DNA of 64,000 bases, from positions 3,735,448-3,799,447 of the forward strand of contig CM030938.1 of assembly GCA_018136815.1 (NCBI GenBank), given 5' to 3'. Of the stretch, positions 49,826 to 62,799 are shown one piece after another (position 1 is the first letter of the stretch; each line of letters opens with the position of its first letter). The position numbers and the translations under genes were made by a program. This DNA comes from Isochrysis galbana. Its lineage: Eukaryota; Haptophyta; Isochrysidales; Isochrysidaceae. The notes beneath the pieces are model-generated. The model had not been told where the DNA came from. It ran no database searches and saw nothing but the letters and a program-made list of their open reading frames with translations.

Positions 49826-51555
49826 TCACATCTCGAAGAGAGTCGAGGATGAGAAAGAATCGAGCACATCGAGGAGCCGATGGAATTGGTTGCGGGGACA
49901 CGGCTTGGTCAAGATGTCAGCAACCATTTGGTGCCCTTTGACATGCTTGAGGGTGAGGACCTGCTTAGCAACGAGGTCGCGCAAAAAGGCCCCTGCACGT
50001 AAGATATGCTTGGTCTTCTTGAAGGCCACAGGATCAAAAGCCATGTCAACGGCAGACTTGGAATCCGATTAGACGATTGAAGGGCCATTGAGGAAGATGC
50101 CAAGATCCGTGATGAGGTCTCGAATGAAGATTAGATCCTTGGCGGTGAGCATGGCACCAAAATACTCAGCCTCAGCACTCGAGAGAGAAACGGATCGTTG
50201 CATCTTCGAAAACCATTGTATAGGGCAGCCATAGAAGAAGAAGAAAGCGCCACTACATGAATACTTCGCTTCCCAGTTAGAATCAACGAATGTCACAAAG
50301 GACATCTTAGGATTGGGAGCAAAGTGTAGAACGCGGTCTTTGGAGCCCCTGAGGTATATGAGTGCCCGTACGGCGGCTTGAAAGTGGGTCGCACCGGGGT
50401 TGGTCATGAAGCGAGACAATTGAGAGGCCGCGTAAGCAAGATCAGGTCGAGACATATTGGCCAGCCATAAGAGACCGCCTACGATGGCCATATAGGCCTC
50501 TCGACGGGGCGACATAGCCTCGTGCTCGGGAGACCCAATTTCAGGCGAATCAGCGGGGTCCAACAGAGCCTCACCCAAAGGAGCGTCGAAACTGCGTGTG
50601 TTGTTTTCACCAATGAAGGATTCATGGCGTTGAAGGAGGTCCGAAATGTATAGGGATTGTGAGAGAGTGATCTCACGAGTGTCCCTATTTCGGGTGATAG
50701 CAACGTTTAGGATCCATGAGAGCTCACCCTTATCTTCAATTGGGAAACGTGTGCCAAGATCATGGACGAAAGACTCGCGTAGAGAGGGGTCATTGTCGAC
50801 AATGAGGAGCGTCATCGACGTAAACAAGAACCCAAAGAACGCGTTTGCCATTCGTGTACATGTACAGGCAGATGCCAATAGTAGACCTGACGAATCCCCA
50901 CTGAAGTAAGAAACTGGTCAATAAGGCAGCCCACTCCCGACCAGCGACCAGCTTGTTTCAAACCATAGAGAGATTTGAGGAGCTTGCAAACGAGACGTCG
51001 GCCTTGACGATCATAGTGAGGAACTCCAGGGGGTGTACGCATGAACAGGCACTGCTGAAGGTCAGCCTGGAGATAAGCCTGCCTCACATCAATGGAGGAC
51101 AAGTTATAATCGCGTGCAGCGGCAACGGTAAGAACCAGGCGTATGGTGACAGTCTTGACGACCGCGGAGAATATGCGGTCAAAATCCACGCCATAACGCT
51201 GGGTGTTGCCGTCGGCGACGAGGCGAGCCTTGAATTTTTCGATCGAACCATCAGCCTTACGTTTGACGGCAAAGACATAATGACAATGCATCAAGTTGGA
51301 CCCTGGAGGCATGGAATCCTGAGGGATAAGGACCCATGTATTAAGGCCAATCAGCCCGGCAAGTTCCTTGTTAATGGCAGCACGCCAATGGTCGGCCCAC
51401 GGTGAGGACAGGGCTTGACGATAGGTCTTAGGCACTTGAATGTCGCCCATATCGGCGACAACGGTCACTGTATGAGCATGACATTGTGGATGATTAGTGT
51501 CTTCGAACACATCCAAAGAAGAGGCAAACTCATTATAACAAGTAAAAAAAAACAT
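49826..51555 (-). mobile_element. Ty1/Copia-type retrotransposon fossil, reverse transcriptase and RNase H part
   Basis: The minus strand holds the Copia reverse transcriptase region (ending in the usual SLYGLKQAGR block) and the RNase H region with its LSSAEAEY and VADILTKP signatures. Gag, protease and integrase are not visible, and I could not find paired LTRs; a purine-rich stretch near 49780 may mark a former polypurine tract. The element is partial and broken, with a few breaks, and looks moderately old. It is flanked on the left by a minisatellite. Confidence 0.9.
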
Positions 51556-51851
51556 TCTTGAAGATGCCCGCTAAGCTACTAGTGACGCGCTCTCTCCCGC
51601 GCTCCCGCTACCGTCGCCATCGCCTATACCTCTACCACTGCACCCCCGCCCGCTCCCCCCCTCGTTCCTTTTTCTTCGGTTTTGGGGGGTCGGCCCATGT
51701 ACACTACTTTGGGCCTAGCGCTTGGGGGAGGGGAGGGGCAGGCTTCTTGCATTTGTATTCGTCTGTCTCGGGTCTATCTCATCCCAGTGTGGGGGCCGGG
51801 CCTTTCGGCCTTCCCCATCGGGTTCCTCCCGCGGGGGCATATCGCCTATTG

Positions 51852-52205
51852 TTATCCCTGGTCGCTGGGTCCGTTGTTGTTTTGCTGGTGTATTATGTGT
51901 TTCATGTTGAGGCGCTCTAGTACCGCTACGAGTTTACTACTTGGAACTAAATCGTTGTCGTCGTTTGTTTCAAAAATTGGACGGAATTCGTTGACATCTA
52001 TGCGTTTCTTGGGCTGGCGGCCCATGTCTGCTTTGGCTCTTCTCGAAGCGTCTGTGTTGTTTCCGTAGAGCGCCGCTTTGCACAACGTGGTGTATCTCTC
52101 GAGCATCCTTCTAACGACGTGATCGCTGTTAAATTTGACGTTGTCGTAGTGTATTCGATAGAAGTCGGTGAGTATGTATCTCCAAGCCAATAGGTACAGG
52201 GTCTC
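51852..52205 (-). CDS. small unknown protein, LAWRYILTDFY family, second copy
   Basis: The minus frame gives ETLYLLAWRYILTDFYRIHY, then DHVVRRMLERYTTLCKAALY, KKRIDVNEFRPIFETNDDND and an end HQQNNNGPSDQG. It is related along its length to 41610-41955. Just upstream, in another frame, 52407-52207 reads YPAQDDEWSVHIGTCPALDS and VFDTIHYLTDVSPADSP; CCCGCTAG|GGAGACC near 52206 could be a splice acceptor joining them, which is inferred. AT-richer than host genes. Function unknown. Confidence 0.4.
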   Translation of the reverse strand, partial: ETLYLLAWRYILTDFYRIHYDNVKFNSDHVVRRMLERYTTLCKAALYGNNTDASRRAKADMGRQPKKRIDVNEFRPIFETNDDNDLVPSSKLVAVLERLNMKHIIHQQNNNGPSDQG

Positions 52206-52529
52206 CCTAGCGGGTAACGGTGAAGAATTCGGTAGTAGGAAGAGTCTTTCTGCTTTCTGCGGCTTTCTCGGCTGTCGTTTTGGTCCCGGGGCTGTCGGCC
52301 GGCGAAACGTCCGTGAGGTAGTGTATCGTGTCGAACACGCTATCTAGCGCTGGGCACGTCCCTATATGGACGGACCATTCATCATCTTGCGCAGGATATA
52401 ACGACACTAATTATTTTTTTATTTTCTCTCTCTCTCTCCTCTCCTCTTTTTCTGGTGGGCACTCCTGGATCTTCTCATCAGAGGGGGGGTCGTTTAATTT
52501 TTGTTTCCGTCCTATTACTGTAAATGTTT

Positions 52530-52890
52530 GAGTGCAGAGTGTTGATTTGTGTGTTTTATCCTTGGATCGCCTGTTGGTGACCTGCAGCCCCCTGAGTACC
52601 CCAAGCCCCGAGTCTTCCGAGTAACCCTTTTGAGTCTACGAGTCCCTACGAGTCCAAAACAAGCGGTATCTGCTCGCCGCGCCCTTTCCTACGCTCTCCG
52701 TCTCTCCGAACTCCGATTCGCGTTCCGTGCCCCTTTCCCGTCCATTTCAAATGCCCGTCATTGGCCTTCCCCGTTCTCCCGATGAGCCCGTTCCGGGCTC
52801 CCCGGATGAAGCGTGCGCCGCGCTAGCCGCCGGTGCGCCCTCGCAACTCGTGCTGCCAATTTCCAAAGAGGAAACGAGCTCCGCTCCGAC
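52530..52890 (+). repeat. leader-repeat family, partial copy
   Basis: GAGCCCGTTCCGGGCTCCCC, GCGCCGCGCTAGCC and CAAAGAGGAAACGAGCT match the reverse complement of 37300-37400. GAGTGTTGATTTGTGTG near 52537 corresponds to the leader. It is joined directly to R3. Confidence 0.6.
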
Positions 52891-52898
52891 AGAGTTCC

Positions 52899-53166
52899 TC
52901 CCCCCCCCCCCCCCCGGTGCTTTTTCATGGTGAGTCGCCCGACGTAGGTCGGTCCGTCCGTTTGCGTCTGCCACTGGGTTTTCACCCATTGTAATATGCT
53001 CTGTGGGCAGTTGTAATGGGAGCCGGGGGTCTGCGAGGGGGGAGATTCAAAGGGGTGCATATGCGTACGTGTCTGTGGTGTCAACACACGTCAAGGCGTA
53101 TGGGCAGGTGTGCTGAGGGGTGTTGTAATAGTAGCCCAGGCTAGTGGTAGTAGTAATACTAACGCT
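52899..53166 (+). repeat. dispersed repeat R3, copy 2
   Basis: It matches 3126-3370 (GAGTCGCCCGACGTAGGTCG, ATGGGAGCCGGGGG), again after a C-run. The next 200 bases (53167-53367) hold no gene. Confidence 0.7.
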
Positions 53167-53367
53167 CAGATGTTTTACTACACTATTATTGTTTGGCTTA
53201 AACATGTTTGCTCAAATCCAAACCTATTCACAACTCAACATGTCGCACCAAAACCATGATTGGTGTGGCGCGCTTGCAAGTAGCTGTGAGCTAGCATAGA
53301 TGGCGGGGAACGGCCGTTCGAGATTTTTTCACGCGTCCTCTAGTGCACGTATCATGGTACCGGCTTG

Positions 53368-56300
53368 CTAGTCAACGTCGTCGGCGCGCGCTCTAGGTAT
53401 TGTGAGAGGAGTCACGCTAGTGCCGCCAAGCGGATCATGCACTTGCTGCGTGGGCTGAGCATATTGTGGCTGCGAGAGCGGCTGCTGTGGCGTCCGTGCA
53501 TCGGTTACTGAAAGAGGCACCGTGAGGACTGGCTCGGCAAAAAGATCATCATCCGCAGAGGCAGGTAGGGGGATGGCAGATAACGGTGCTGTCGTCGGAA
53601 CCGCCGCCGCGCGCAATGGGTCATTGGCACCTTCTCCACAAGCGACTGCAACATTTTCCGGTGCAGTATACGACGAGTTTGCGGCGTCAATCGGTGCTGT
53701 TCCAACTCCAAGCTCAGCCGCAGAGAGGGGCGGCAGAGCCCCGACCCCCATCGGGGCCGCTGAGGCCGTGAGCGGTGCCGTCATTGAATCACCAACTCTA
53801 GCAGTGCGAGGACGCGAGGCACCAGTGCGCAAGGGAGCGCGAGAGGATCGCCCCGAGGATCCTACGGAGACTCCTCGCGCCTCGAGGTGGTCAACGGCCG
53901 AAGCATATGCATTCACAAGCAGCTCCTTCCCACGACGAGCACCAGTTTGTGTGGCGGACCAGCAGGCAAGGGTGAGCTCATGCGTGTCGTCATAAAAGTC
54001 GTCCCATGTGGATTTGTTGAAGGCAATGATCCGTCCGGCGAGCTTTCGCCGGATAAGCCACTGGCAGGCACGGCAGGGAGAAATGGTAGTCAGAATTGTT
54101 GTTGGATGAGAGCCTACGTGCAGCTATAGTGCATGTGCTAGCAGAGCGCCTACGCGCAACAACAGCGTGAGCCCTGATATGCGTTGGGAACATCACAGCT
54201 GCTATGATGCTCGCAGCAGGGCAGTTTGGAGAGCGGTCCCAAGCGCGCCGCACCTGTCCCACGTAAATAACCGTTGCGATGAAAAAGAAGAGAAAGAAAC
54301 CGCCCCAGAACCCAAGGCCCCCGCCGCCATGGGAATGGCCAGCCTTCCATAATAAGGGCGTGAGCACAGCGCGCCGAGGAGGGCTGCGGTTCGCGTTCGC
54401 AGCAGCAGAGACAGCTACCACGGTTAGCATGTATACCTCATTCTTGCGCAGGCACTGAGAGCCGGATGAGCCCGCGCAGAGCATGTGGCCGGAGGCCGTA
54501 AGCGGCAAGCGCATCGTCGCTTTCGCATCAGCCGTTGTTGGCCTAAGCAATTCGGCAGATGATGCAGACCCTAGGAGCACACCAACGCGTCCGACGCCGC
54601 ACCATGCGTGCATATTGGCGCCGAGTCTTTGCTGCTCACGAACGTGCCAGACTTCATACGTGCGCACCCATCCGTCGCTGCTGCCCGCCAACGACGCGGG
54701 CAGCGGAGGCTCGGCGAAGGTGAGAGAAAGTACGCTGCCGCGATACGACAGCGCCACCTCTTCCATGACGGGTTCACTGAGCATGCCCGTCCCGGGCTCC
54801 TCTGGATTCGCATAGGCCATGACAATGTAGTCGAGGGCGCCGCTTGCGGCCTCGACTGAGAGGTATGCCTTTGTCGCGTGAGCCAAGCCGGTAAGAACAT
54901 TTTTCACGACACCTTCGCCGAAATCATACTGCATCTCATCGGCCTGTGGAGGCGCCGCGCTCGTCGACAGTCTGACCACGGGTGCTACTTTCTCATCGCC
55001 TGCGCATCGCTGCAGTTGAAGGCCCAACGTGTCGTCTGCCACTGATGCGGGGTCGAGGAGGAGCTCGTAATGGACGCGAGGAAGTTTTCCGCGAGGCGCC
55101 TCGACGCTCATCGCGCCGCCGACGGTGACGCCTAGAGGCAAGAGAGTCGGCGAACCGGAGGAGGTAGCCGTCACCGACGTCTCCGCCGGCGGATTGGCGG
55201 CAACTTTCACGACAACCTCGCACTCACCATAAACGCATTGTGATCGTGAAATCGACAACAAGTGGGCGGATAGCGTTAGCGAGGCGACCCCGCCGGCCGC
55301 CGAAAAGGCCGACCCGAATTCCTGCATCGAGTCATGATCGTGACTTGAGACTGTCATGTTGTGACGGGAGATGGATCGGATAAGCACCCGCATGGTCAGC
55401 TCAGAGGCACTCCCGTCGGCCACAGCAGCCGCAAACGTCACATGCTGGCCTGAATCAGCATCTTGCGTTGTACTGATGCGGAAGAATTCCGGGTGTCCCC
55501 CAAGACGCAGGCGCTGTGGCACACCGTCTTGCAAATCAATCGGCGGGGCGCGCTCGACAGATCCCCAGGAGTTGCTCGCGCTCAGCAATAGAAGCGCCGA
55601 TACCCGTGAGGGCGCAGACTGCGACAGATCGGCTGTGAGCGTGACTCGGGCATGCGACCCCGCGACCAGGTGCGAGCAGAAGCCTCCACCTCCATGTGTG
55701 GCACTCTCCCCTGGGCTTGAAGTGCCTGTTGCTTTTGCTCGTACACGGCCCTGCAGGGCTGTAAAACAGAGGTGCGCCTCGTGGTCGCCAGCAGGCACTG
55801 CAGCGGAGAAGCTGGCGCCCTCGAAAGGACCGCCCGATGCAGCACCAGGTGGGATGGACACGAGCAGCGGTACGCGATCTTGAAGCATGGTTGATCGTGA
55901 GCCGCCCGATGCGTGAACGGCGATGGACCATCGCGCGTCCCCCTGCTGCCCCGCGAGGACCATGACATAGATGCGCACAACCTCGTTAGCACCGCCCGCT
56001 GACGCCACCTCGATCGGGTGGCGAGCATCGCCGGCGTACGTTTGCGGGTCGTCCCCGTACATGGGTTGACGCCCTGCCCGGGTCAGCACCCATGGATTAC
56101 CATCCAGCGCGGACATTGTTAGTGAGTACCCCTTAGATGCATCTAGCACAACAAAAGAGTAGTTGTACGTCGTTCCCTCCGGCGCGATTCCAGCTTGGGG
56201 CTGACCATCGACCAGAGCCACGGAGCCTGGCGCTCCAGGGTCTGTAGCAAGCACAGAGTAGCTTGAGGCGCTCTCGCCACGCACGGCCAGGTGTAGGACG

Positions 56301-59300
56301 CATGAATCGCCGCCGTCCGTTGTCGCCGCGCCGCATTTTTCCGGGGGCTCTGGTAAGTCGAGCACCTCGATGCCCACAGGCGCCTCAGATGCGTATGCCG
56401 ACGCGGCCACAGAGCCATTGGTGGCGAGCGGCGGCGCGCCAAAGCGCGCATAGAGCGACGGGTTACCAGAGAAAGGCGTGAGCACGACTGCGGTGCGTGC
56501 TAGTGCATTTGGCAAACGAAGCGCGAATCTCCGCACGCCGTTGGCGGCCACCGCGCCGACTGCGGGCGAGCCGAGGACCAGTGTCTGCGCTGACGGGTCC
56601 GAGACGGCACTAATAGTGTAGGCCGTCTTGGAAAAACCGTAGACGGCGACCGAGTAGATGCAGGACGGGATGCATGCTGAAGCGTTGGGAGGCTGCATCA
56701 CGAGCGTCTCGCCAGCAGAATTCGTCGAGCGCTTGCTCCAGCCGCAGTCTTTGGGGGGAGGCGCAGCCCCCTCGCATCCCTTACCGCTACGGTCGGGCCG
56801 GCGGGGATCCTCTGCGCTCAATGGTCCGAGTACGTACAAGTCCGGATCACCCGTGATGGGCGTGACGGAGATGGACACGCTGGGTGCAACTGCCATGCTA
56901 CCGGCCTCCGTGTCACTCACGTCGGGACTCACGCGGACCGTGTAGTAGCGATAGCCGCCTGCCGCTTGCACGGCATCAGAGACCCCCACGCCGTCGACCA
57001 GCGGCGTCGCACGGTCGGCTGTCCCAGTGGACGCAAGCAGCGTGTACGTCGTGTTGTCAGCCGACGTGACACCGATGTAACCGAGGCAGGGGGTCGCCCC
57101 CCCCCCGCAGATGGACGAGTCTCCCGAGGGGATGTGGATTGCATCGCCACCGTAGATGGTAGCACCGCAGTCAACATTGTCGCAGTTGTTCCGACCGGCG
57201 GCTTTGCGCTCATATGCATGGCCCTCCTTACGCGGCCTCTCGTGAGTGAAAGAGAAGTAAAGATCAACGTCGCCGCGGCCTGTGACAGCGACGGTCATAC
57301 TCGATGTGGATGAGCCCACCCAGAGACGGTACCATGCGTAAGTACCCCCAATGAGCCGTTGGTCAACTAGCGGCACACCCGCCTGCAGCGTGGTGAGCGA
57401 CTCGGTGCTCGAGTACATGACAGTGAAGGCGGTGTCACTCGAGCGGCCGAGCACACCGACCACGAGTACGCAAAGACGGCAGAGATTTGAGTCGTCCCCA
57501 CTAATTGTGAGAGTGTCTGCACCGCTCGCCTCAGCAGACCAGGTGTAGTGCAGGCTATCGGGATAAGAGCCAATGGAGACGAACAAGTCAGGATTACCAA
57601 AATCGGGTGCGACCGTGATGGCGATGTCGTCAGACCCTGCCGGTGTGATGAGCTCATAAAATCGCCATTGCGAGTGCGATGCGATGCCGTGCTGAGGCGA
57701 GCCGGCGACGAGGAGTGGCACGCGTCCGGCAGGAGCCGCAATCTGCGCGAGCACGCCACCTGCATCGCTGAGGTAATTCTTGAGCTTGTCACCGGTCTCC
57801 TTGGAAACGAACAGAGAGGGGATCGCAACTTGTGAGGCTTGGTCACCTGACACCGCGCCCATGAAGACAAGATCGCCCTCACGGTCGTTGGCGACTACCG
57901 CCGCCACTGCGCCGGCCGCTTGGACACGCGCAACCTTGTTTGCGAAGTATGGGTTGGGCATGGGGCAAACCTCGTCGTCACGCGGACCGCGATCGATAAG
58001 CGCAATGTTACCGCGCAGCGCCTCCGCGTTCACCAGCGGAGCGCATGCGTGCCCGGGCTGCGCATATACAATCGTCTTGAGGAGAGGTGTGCGTGGTAGG
58101 GAGGGCCCGAAGTCGGCCGGGTAAGCGGCATATTCGGCCGCGATAGGGGGCGACAACACCTTGAAGGCCGACGAAACCGAGTAAGAGGTGGCCAGCAGCG
58201 AATAGGACGACGCTGTGTCGCTGGCAGTGCCTCGCACTGAAATATATACAATGCATGTGTCCAGTCGCGCTTGGCACTGGACGAGCGGCCCCGCATTATG
58301 GGCGAGGACAAGCACATCAGACGCAGCATCTTCGGAGGCGAAGTCGAAATGCGTCGAATTGGGCCGGGTAATGCCCGGAGACACCGACGCGTAGACATCA
58401 GGATTGCCGCTAAAGACGGTCAACACAAGCTCGAGGTCTACCTTCTTATCGCTGAGGTAGAGCTTGAAAAACTCATAGGCCCCGGCATTCACAATCCCTG
58501 CCATCGGCGCACCGTCCTCGAGCACCGTGATGGCTTCGGTAGATCTGGACGTGAGCGTGAACTCGCACGCCGCCTGGCACACGACCGCCACGCTCACGTC
58601 ACAGTCAGTGCACGCGTCGGGGTCAGTGTGCGGGATGACAAGCCGCTCGTCCGCACCAGTGACGGGTTCGGAAGACCACTTGTGCTGATCAGGACTTGCT
58701 CCTGCTGGCGCATTGATGTTGGCATATAGCTTTGCAGACCCCAACGACAGCGTGAGCGACAGCGTCAGGTCAGCATTCGAGCCGGCGACTCGCGCAAGGT
58801 AGCGGCGCAGTCGAGAGCCAACGGCCGAAGCTGTCGCATCTACTCGCGATGCCTGCGGCACACCCTCCACCAAACGCACTGCCTGATCACCCCATGAAGC
58901 TACCACTGAGTAGGTAGAAGGAGAACGGTCGGCCTGCACCGAGATGTGGTAGGTGCATGGCAGCGAACTGCATCGCTGCGGGTCACCGGTACCGATCGAG
59001 ATATGCTCGTAGCGGTGCAGCCGTGTAGAATTCACCTCCTCTGCCGAAGACCACTTGGCGTCCGTCCTCATGGGGCGTGGAGACGTGGAGACAAAGAGGT
59101 CAGGGTCACCAGTGAGCGGAGTGACAGCGAAGCGCACCTCCCCTGGCTTGTCCACCGACACCGAGAAGTAGCGGTAGCCGTTGGTCGCCGCCTCGTAGCG
59201 CTTAGGCTGGCCATTGGTGAGTGGAACGATGGAGTCGCTGGTCGAAAGCACCATCGTGTATTCGGTTGGATCGGCGCCAACCACTACGATGACGACGTAC

Positions 59301-60091
59301 GGCTTGGAAGCTTCAATCGAGAGCAACATCACATCATCTCCAGGACTCTGCTCCGTCTTGTCAAACTCGGTCTGATGGAGCGTGCGCTCAAGATCGCCGC
59401 CCATGCTCACGTACAGGTCAGGATCACCGTATGTCGGTGTGACGGCGATCGTCAGCTTCGACTGAAGCGGCAGTCCGCTCGCGTCAACATGGTGGTAGGT
59501 GTACGTGTTGGTGTGCCCTTCCGCCACGTATGCGCTCACAGGTGTGTCGAGTGCCAAGGCTGTCACAGCCTGGCGCACAGACAGAGTTGAGCTGTTCAGA
59601 ACTTCGGGCTCCAGGGCGATGAGTCTATCACCCCAACTCTTAGCCACCGTCAGAATCGTGCCTGGGAAGGATGGGGGCTCAGGCATTGATGCCCAGTTGG
59701 CCAAATGCAGGACCGTGCCACGCTCATCGGAACCAGTGAGCAGAACTCCCCATGCGTTGTCAGAGCTCTGCACGCTGAGCTTGCCTTTGAGAAGTTGATA
59801 GAGCTGCGAGTCCGAGCACTGGGAGTAGCTCAGTACCAAAAGGGTGCGCGCTTGCGTTCCCAGCGCAGGCTCGAGGTCCTGGCATTTGTTTTTGACCTGA
59901 ACGATCTGCAGCGCTGGTAGTGTGACTGTGCCCTTTGGCGGCCACTCGCCGAGGACCCAGAGTCCGGTGGCGTTGGGGCTGAGCGAGCGTGTGGGTGAAA
60001 GGCTGAGGAGCACCTCAGCCGCCGATCCGTACCGCACGTAGCAGAGCAGCAGCAGCAGAAGGAGCAGAGCGGCGCTCAGAGGGGTGCGCAT
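53368..60091 (-). CDS. type I membrane protein with nine PPC-like repeats and a PA domain, two exons
   Basis: Exon 1 is 60091-54254, the intron 54253-54061 (GTGCGG..TGCCAG with a pyrimidine-rich end) and exon 2 54060-53368; about 2176 aa. ATG 60091 opens a signal peptide (ALLLLLLLLCYVRYGSAA). The ectodomain has about nine units of the bacterial pre-peptidase C-terminal (PPC) type, each with a GDPDLYVS-like loop (TYGDPDLYVS, LTGDPDLFVS, FSGNPDVYAS, DFGNPDLFVS, ITGDPDLYVL). A protease-associated domain lies after the fourth (GNIALIDRG, AAGAVAAVVAND). Near the end is an Fn3-like stretch, then a membrane span (GFWGGFFLFFFIATVIYVGQ, about 1927-1946). The intron falls just after the span, and exon 2 encodes a roughly 230-residue cytoplasmic tail (WLIRRKLAGRIIAFNKSTWD). 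No protease domain is present. Role unknown; adhesion or cargo sorting is plausible. Confidence 0.85.
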
Positions 60092-60834
60092 CCGCAGAAG
60101 GGGAGGTGTCAGGGATCAGGGCAGGGGACGGCGGAGAGCGAGGGCGGGAGCGAGGGAGAGAGGGGTGTGGAATGGGTGGGGTTGGGTGGGATGGCTGGAC
60201 AGGGGGTGCAAAGCGAGGTCGCTCCGGGCGGACGGTGAGCCGGAGAGAGAGTCTGACGGGGCGGAGGGGGAGCGGGGGAGGGGGGGAGGGGGCGGGAGAA
60301 TGCGAGAGGAAAGGGGGGGGGGGAGGGGGGGGGAGGGGGGGGGGGGCAGGCGGGCGGCCGCGGCGATGCCGGGCGAGAGAGAGAGAGGGGAGAAGAGAGA
60401 GAGAGGAGAATGGTGCGGGGGAAGGGGGGGAAGTACGAAATATCCGACGAGAGAGGAGTAAGAGTACACGCAGAGATAGTACAATATTGCAGGGAGTGAG
60501 AGAGTAGACGCCCAGAGCTCGTACTCGAGAAGGAAGAACAGGAACTCAAGAAGAACTGGGGGGGGGGGGGGGGGAGCATGCGCCGCGCACTGAGGAGACA
60601 TTTGAGAGAAATAGAGATGATGATGTCTACTTTATGATGGGGGGGGGGGGGGGCGAGGGGGCGAGCCTCGCGATGATGAGGGAATGTTGAGGTTTATAAG
60701 TATGTTACATAGGTACTTGTAGAGTACGAGGTTACAGACTCGATTCAGAGGAACCGCAGAAGTGAGTGTGAATCTAGAGCTTCGTGTAAGTTCTTAGAAA
60801 GGTACTCCGTGCCCAGCCAATTCCTGAGGGCGCG
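60092..60834. other. upstream of the PPC/PA gene, purine-rich
   Basis: 60110-60430 is G/A-rich on the plus strand (C/T-rich on the gene strand) with several G-runs, also at 60557 and 60640. It is likely the leader and promoter side. ORFs in it are compositional. Confidence 0.4.
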
Positions 60835-62379
60835 TTGAAGGCTGGCACGCCTACATGTGAAAACCGTATTCACCGGTTTTCTACAGAGGCCAGATACAGT
60901 CCGGTTTTAGCGGTTTTGGTGACCGGCTCCGGTTTTGGTGACCCGGGGCCGCAGGCCCCGCACGGGTGGGCGTCTGAGCGCGAGCGGCGAGCGAGCGAGC
61001 AGTGGCCGGCGGCCGGGGCCGCCGGCCGCGCTAGTGTCGGAGCATTCCTTGGGGGTGCAGTCGCGCCACTGCCGCTCGCTCCGCTGCCCCTCGCTTGTGC
61101 TAGAGCAGCCGGGCCGGCTCTCAGGAGCGCAAGGTGCGGAGTGTTGTCATCGTCATCGTCGTCGGAGCTGCAAAGGGAGGGGGGCCCGGGTACGACCGCG
61201 TTCGTGGAGCGCGAGGCGCGGTCAGGGTTGGGGTTGGGCACCATGAGCTCGGAGAGGGAGAGGAGACGAGGGAGAGAGGGGGAAGTACGGGGGGCGGGGG
61301 GGGGGGGTCGGAAGTCTCGCAAGTTCGCGGGGGGGGGGGGGGGGGCATATCTCTTAAGAGGCGGCTGGAAGCACCTGTAACTGCAAAGGCAAAGGTGCTT
61401 CGAGACCCCTTTTTATTCCTAGCATATTAGCATATTGGCGGCCCCTTGGAGCCTAGAGGATACCAAGATTGAGCTGGAGCCTTGCCATCAATATGGAGGA
61501 CTTGTCGCATTCGCAAGCCTCTGCCTCTGCAGGCTAATTCGCTATTTTCCGCTCTACAGTTATAACCGCGATGGTAAATCATCAATCTTCGTTCTTATGT
61601 CTATCTCTACGTCTACGACGGCTCCACGCTTCTATCAATCACTACACTTCATTCAATATTGGTCTACCATTATATCCACGTGGCCAAGCAGCTTCTACGG
61701 GCTTCTTTCTACTCGGAATATGAATATGCTCTAGCTCTGGACTGATCACCCAGGCATGGAGATCAAGGGAGTAGTAAGCACGTGTCGAGCTGAAGACCAA
61801 GGAAGTAGCGAGCATCTTGCTTGCTAAAGTACACCCTCAAGAACCTCAAGCATCTAGACTCGGTAAGTCTAACACCTCAGAAAGCTTCTAGACTTTTTAA
61901 GTCTACCAGCTACTCCATGGCTAAGCTACGAAAAGCTATAGGTAAAGTGCACGCCGCTGTGCTCGCGTTGAGACGCTATTCGCCGATGAATCTTGTAGGA
62001 TCTTCACTAAGCATGGATGAATCCCTTTCGCGCCTTTTCTGTGTGCAATCCTTCTCTAGGACGACGAGTTCTCTTCTGGCCAATTGGTTCGTTCCTTCTT
62101 TGCTCTCTCTGTTGACCCACCGTGGCTTTCGCTCCCGTGTTCATTACCCAGCTCTTCACTAGCTTACTACCTGCGCTAGCCGGAGCACCCCTCCCTCCAC
62201 ACTCAAACAGCCCCCCACGCCAGGATCCTGTTCTGGTCTCGCAAGCAAGGGGGCCTAATAATGGGAGGGAGATGAGCAACTCCTCAAAGAGGAGCTTTGG
62301 GGAAGGAGATGTTTGAGTGGGGGCGCTATACCCTTGCGCTAGGCATGGGCAGCGACGCCGCCTCAACACATGTCCTCCC
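60835..62379. other. intergenic, no supported gene
   Basis: 60858-60945 has five CGGTTTT(T/G/A) motifs in both orientations with CACCGG and GTGACC, like subterminal repeats of a transposon. 61000-61330 is GC-rich. 61430-62150 is AT-richer with scattered short ORFs and a TAAGTCTA direct repeat near 61863-61905. Nothing is recognised. Confidence 0.3.
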
Positions 62380-62765
62380 TTTGGTCTTGAGTCGAAATTT
62401 TTGGTGTTTGAAACCGAGGGCGAGGGGGTTTGTGCTTCTTGGGTTGGTTGTAGTGGGATGAGGGAGTGGGAGATGGAATGAAGTGTTGAAAGAGGGCCCA
62501 AGGCAGGGCACTGAGTTGTAGGTACTTGTGGCCCACAAGCGTGGGGTGAAAACGGGAATAAGTGTATCAACATGTGTCTTGAATTGAAATTTTTGGTGCT
62601 TTGAACAGAGGGCGGGGGGGGTCGTGCTGTTTGGGTTGGTTGAAGTGTGAAGGGAGAGTGGGAGAGGGAGTCTAGTGTTGAAAGAGGGCCCAAGGCAGGG
62701 CACTGAGTGATTGGTACTAGTGGCCCACAAGAGTGGGGTGAAGACGAGAATTGTGTCAACAAGTT
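62380..62765. repeat. 192-bp tandem repeat, two units
   Basis: GTTGAAAGAGGGCCCAAGGC occurs at 62485 and 62677, and GAAATTTTTGGTGTTTGAA / GAAATTTTTGGTGCTTTGAA at about 62393 and 62586. The period is a multiple of 3, so a minus ORF (62007-62957) stays open through it. That ORF has no domain. Confidence 0.85.
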
Positions 62766-62799
62766 GGAAAACATAGGCATATTGAGACGTCCAGCGCGG

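Noticed and set aside
60109-60601. Pro-Ser ORFs upstream of the PPC/PA gene
   Set aside because: They follow the purine/pyrimidine-rich leader composition and have no unique part.
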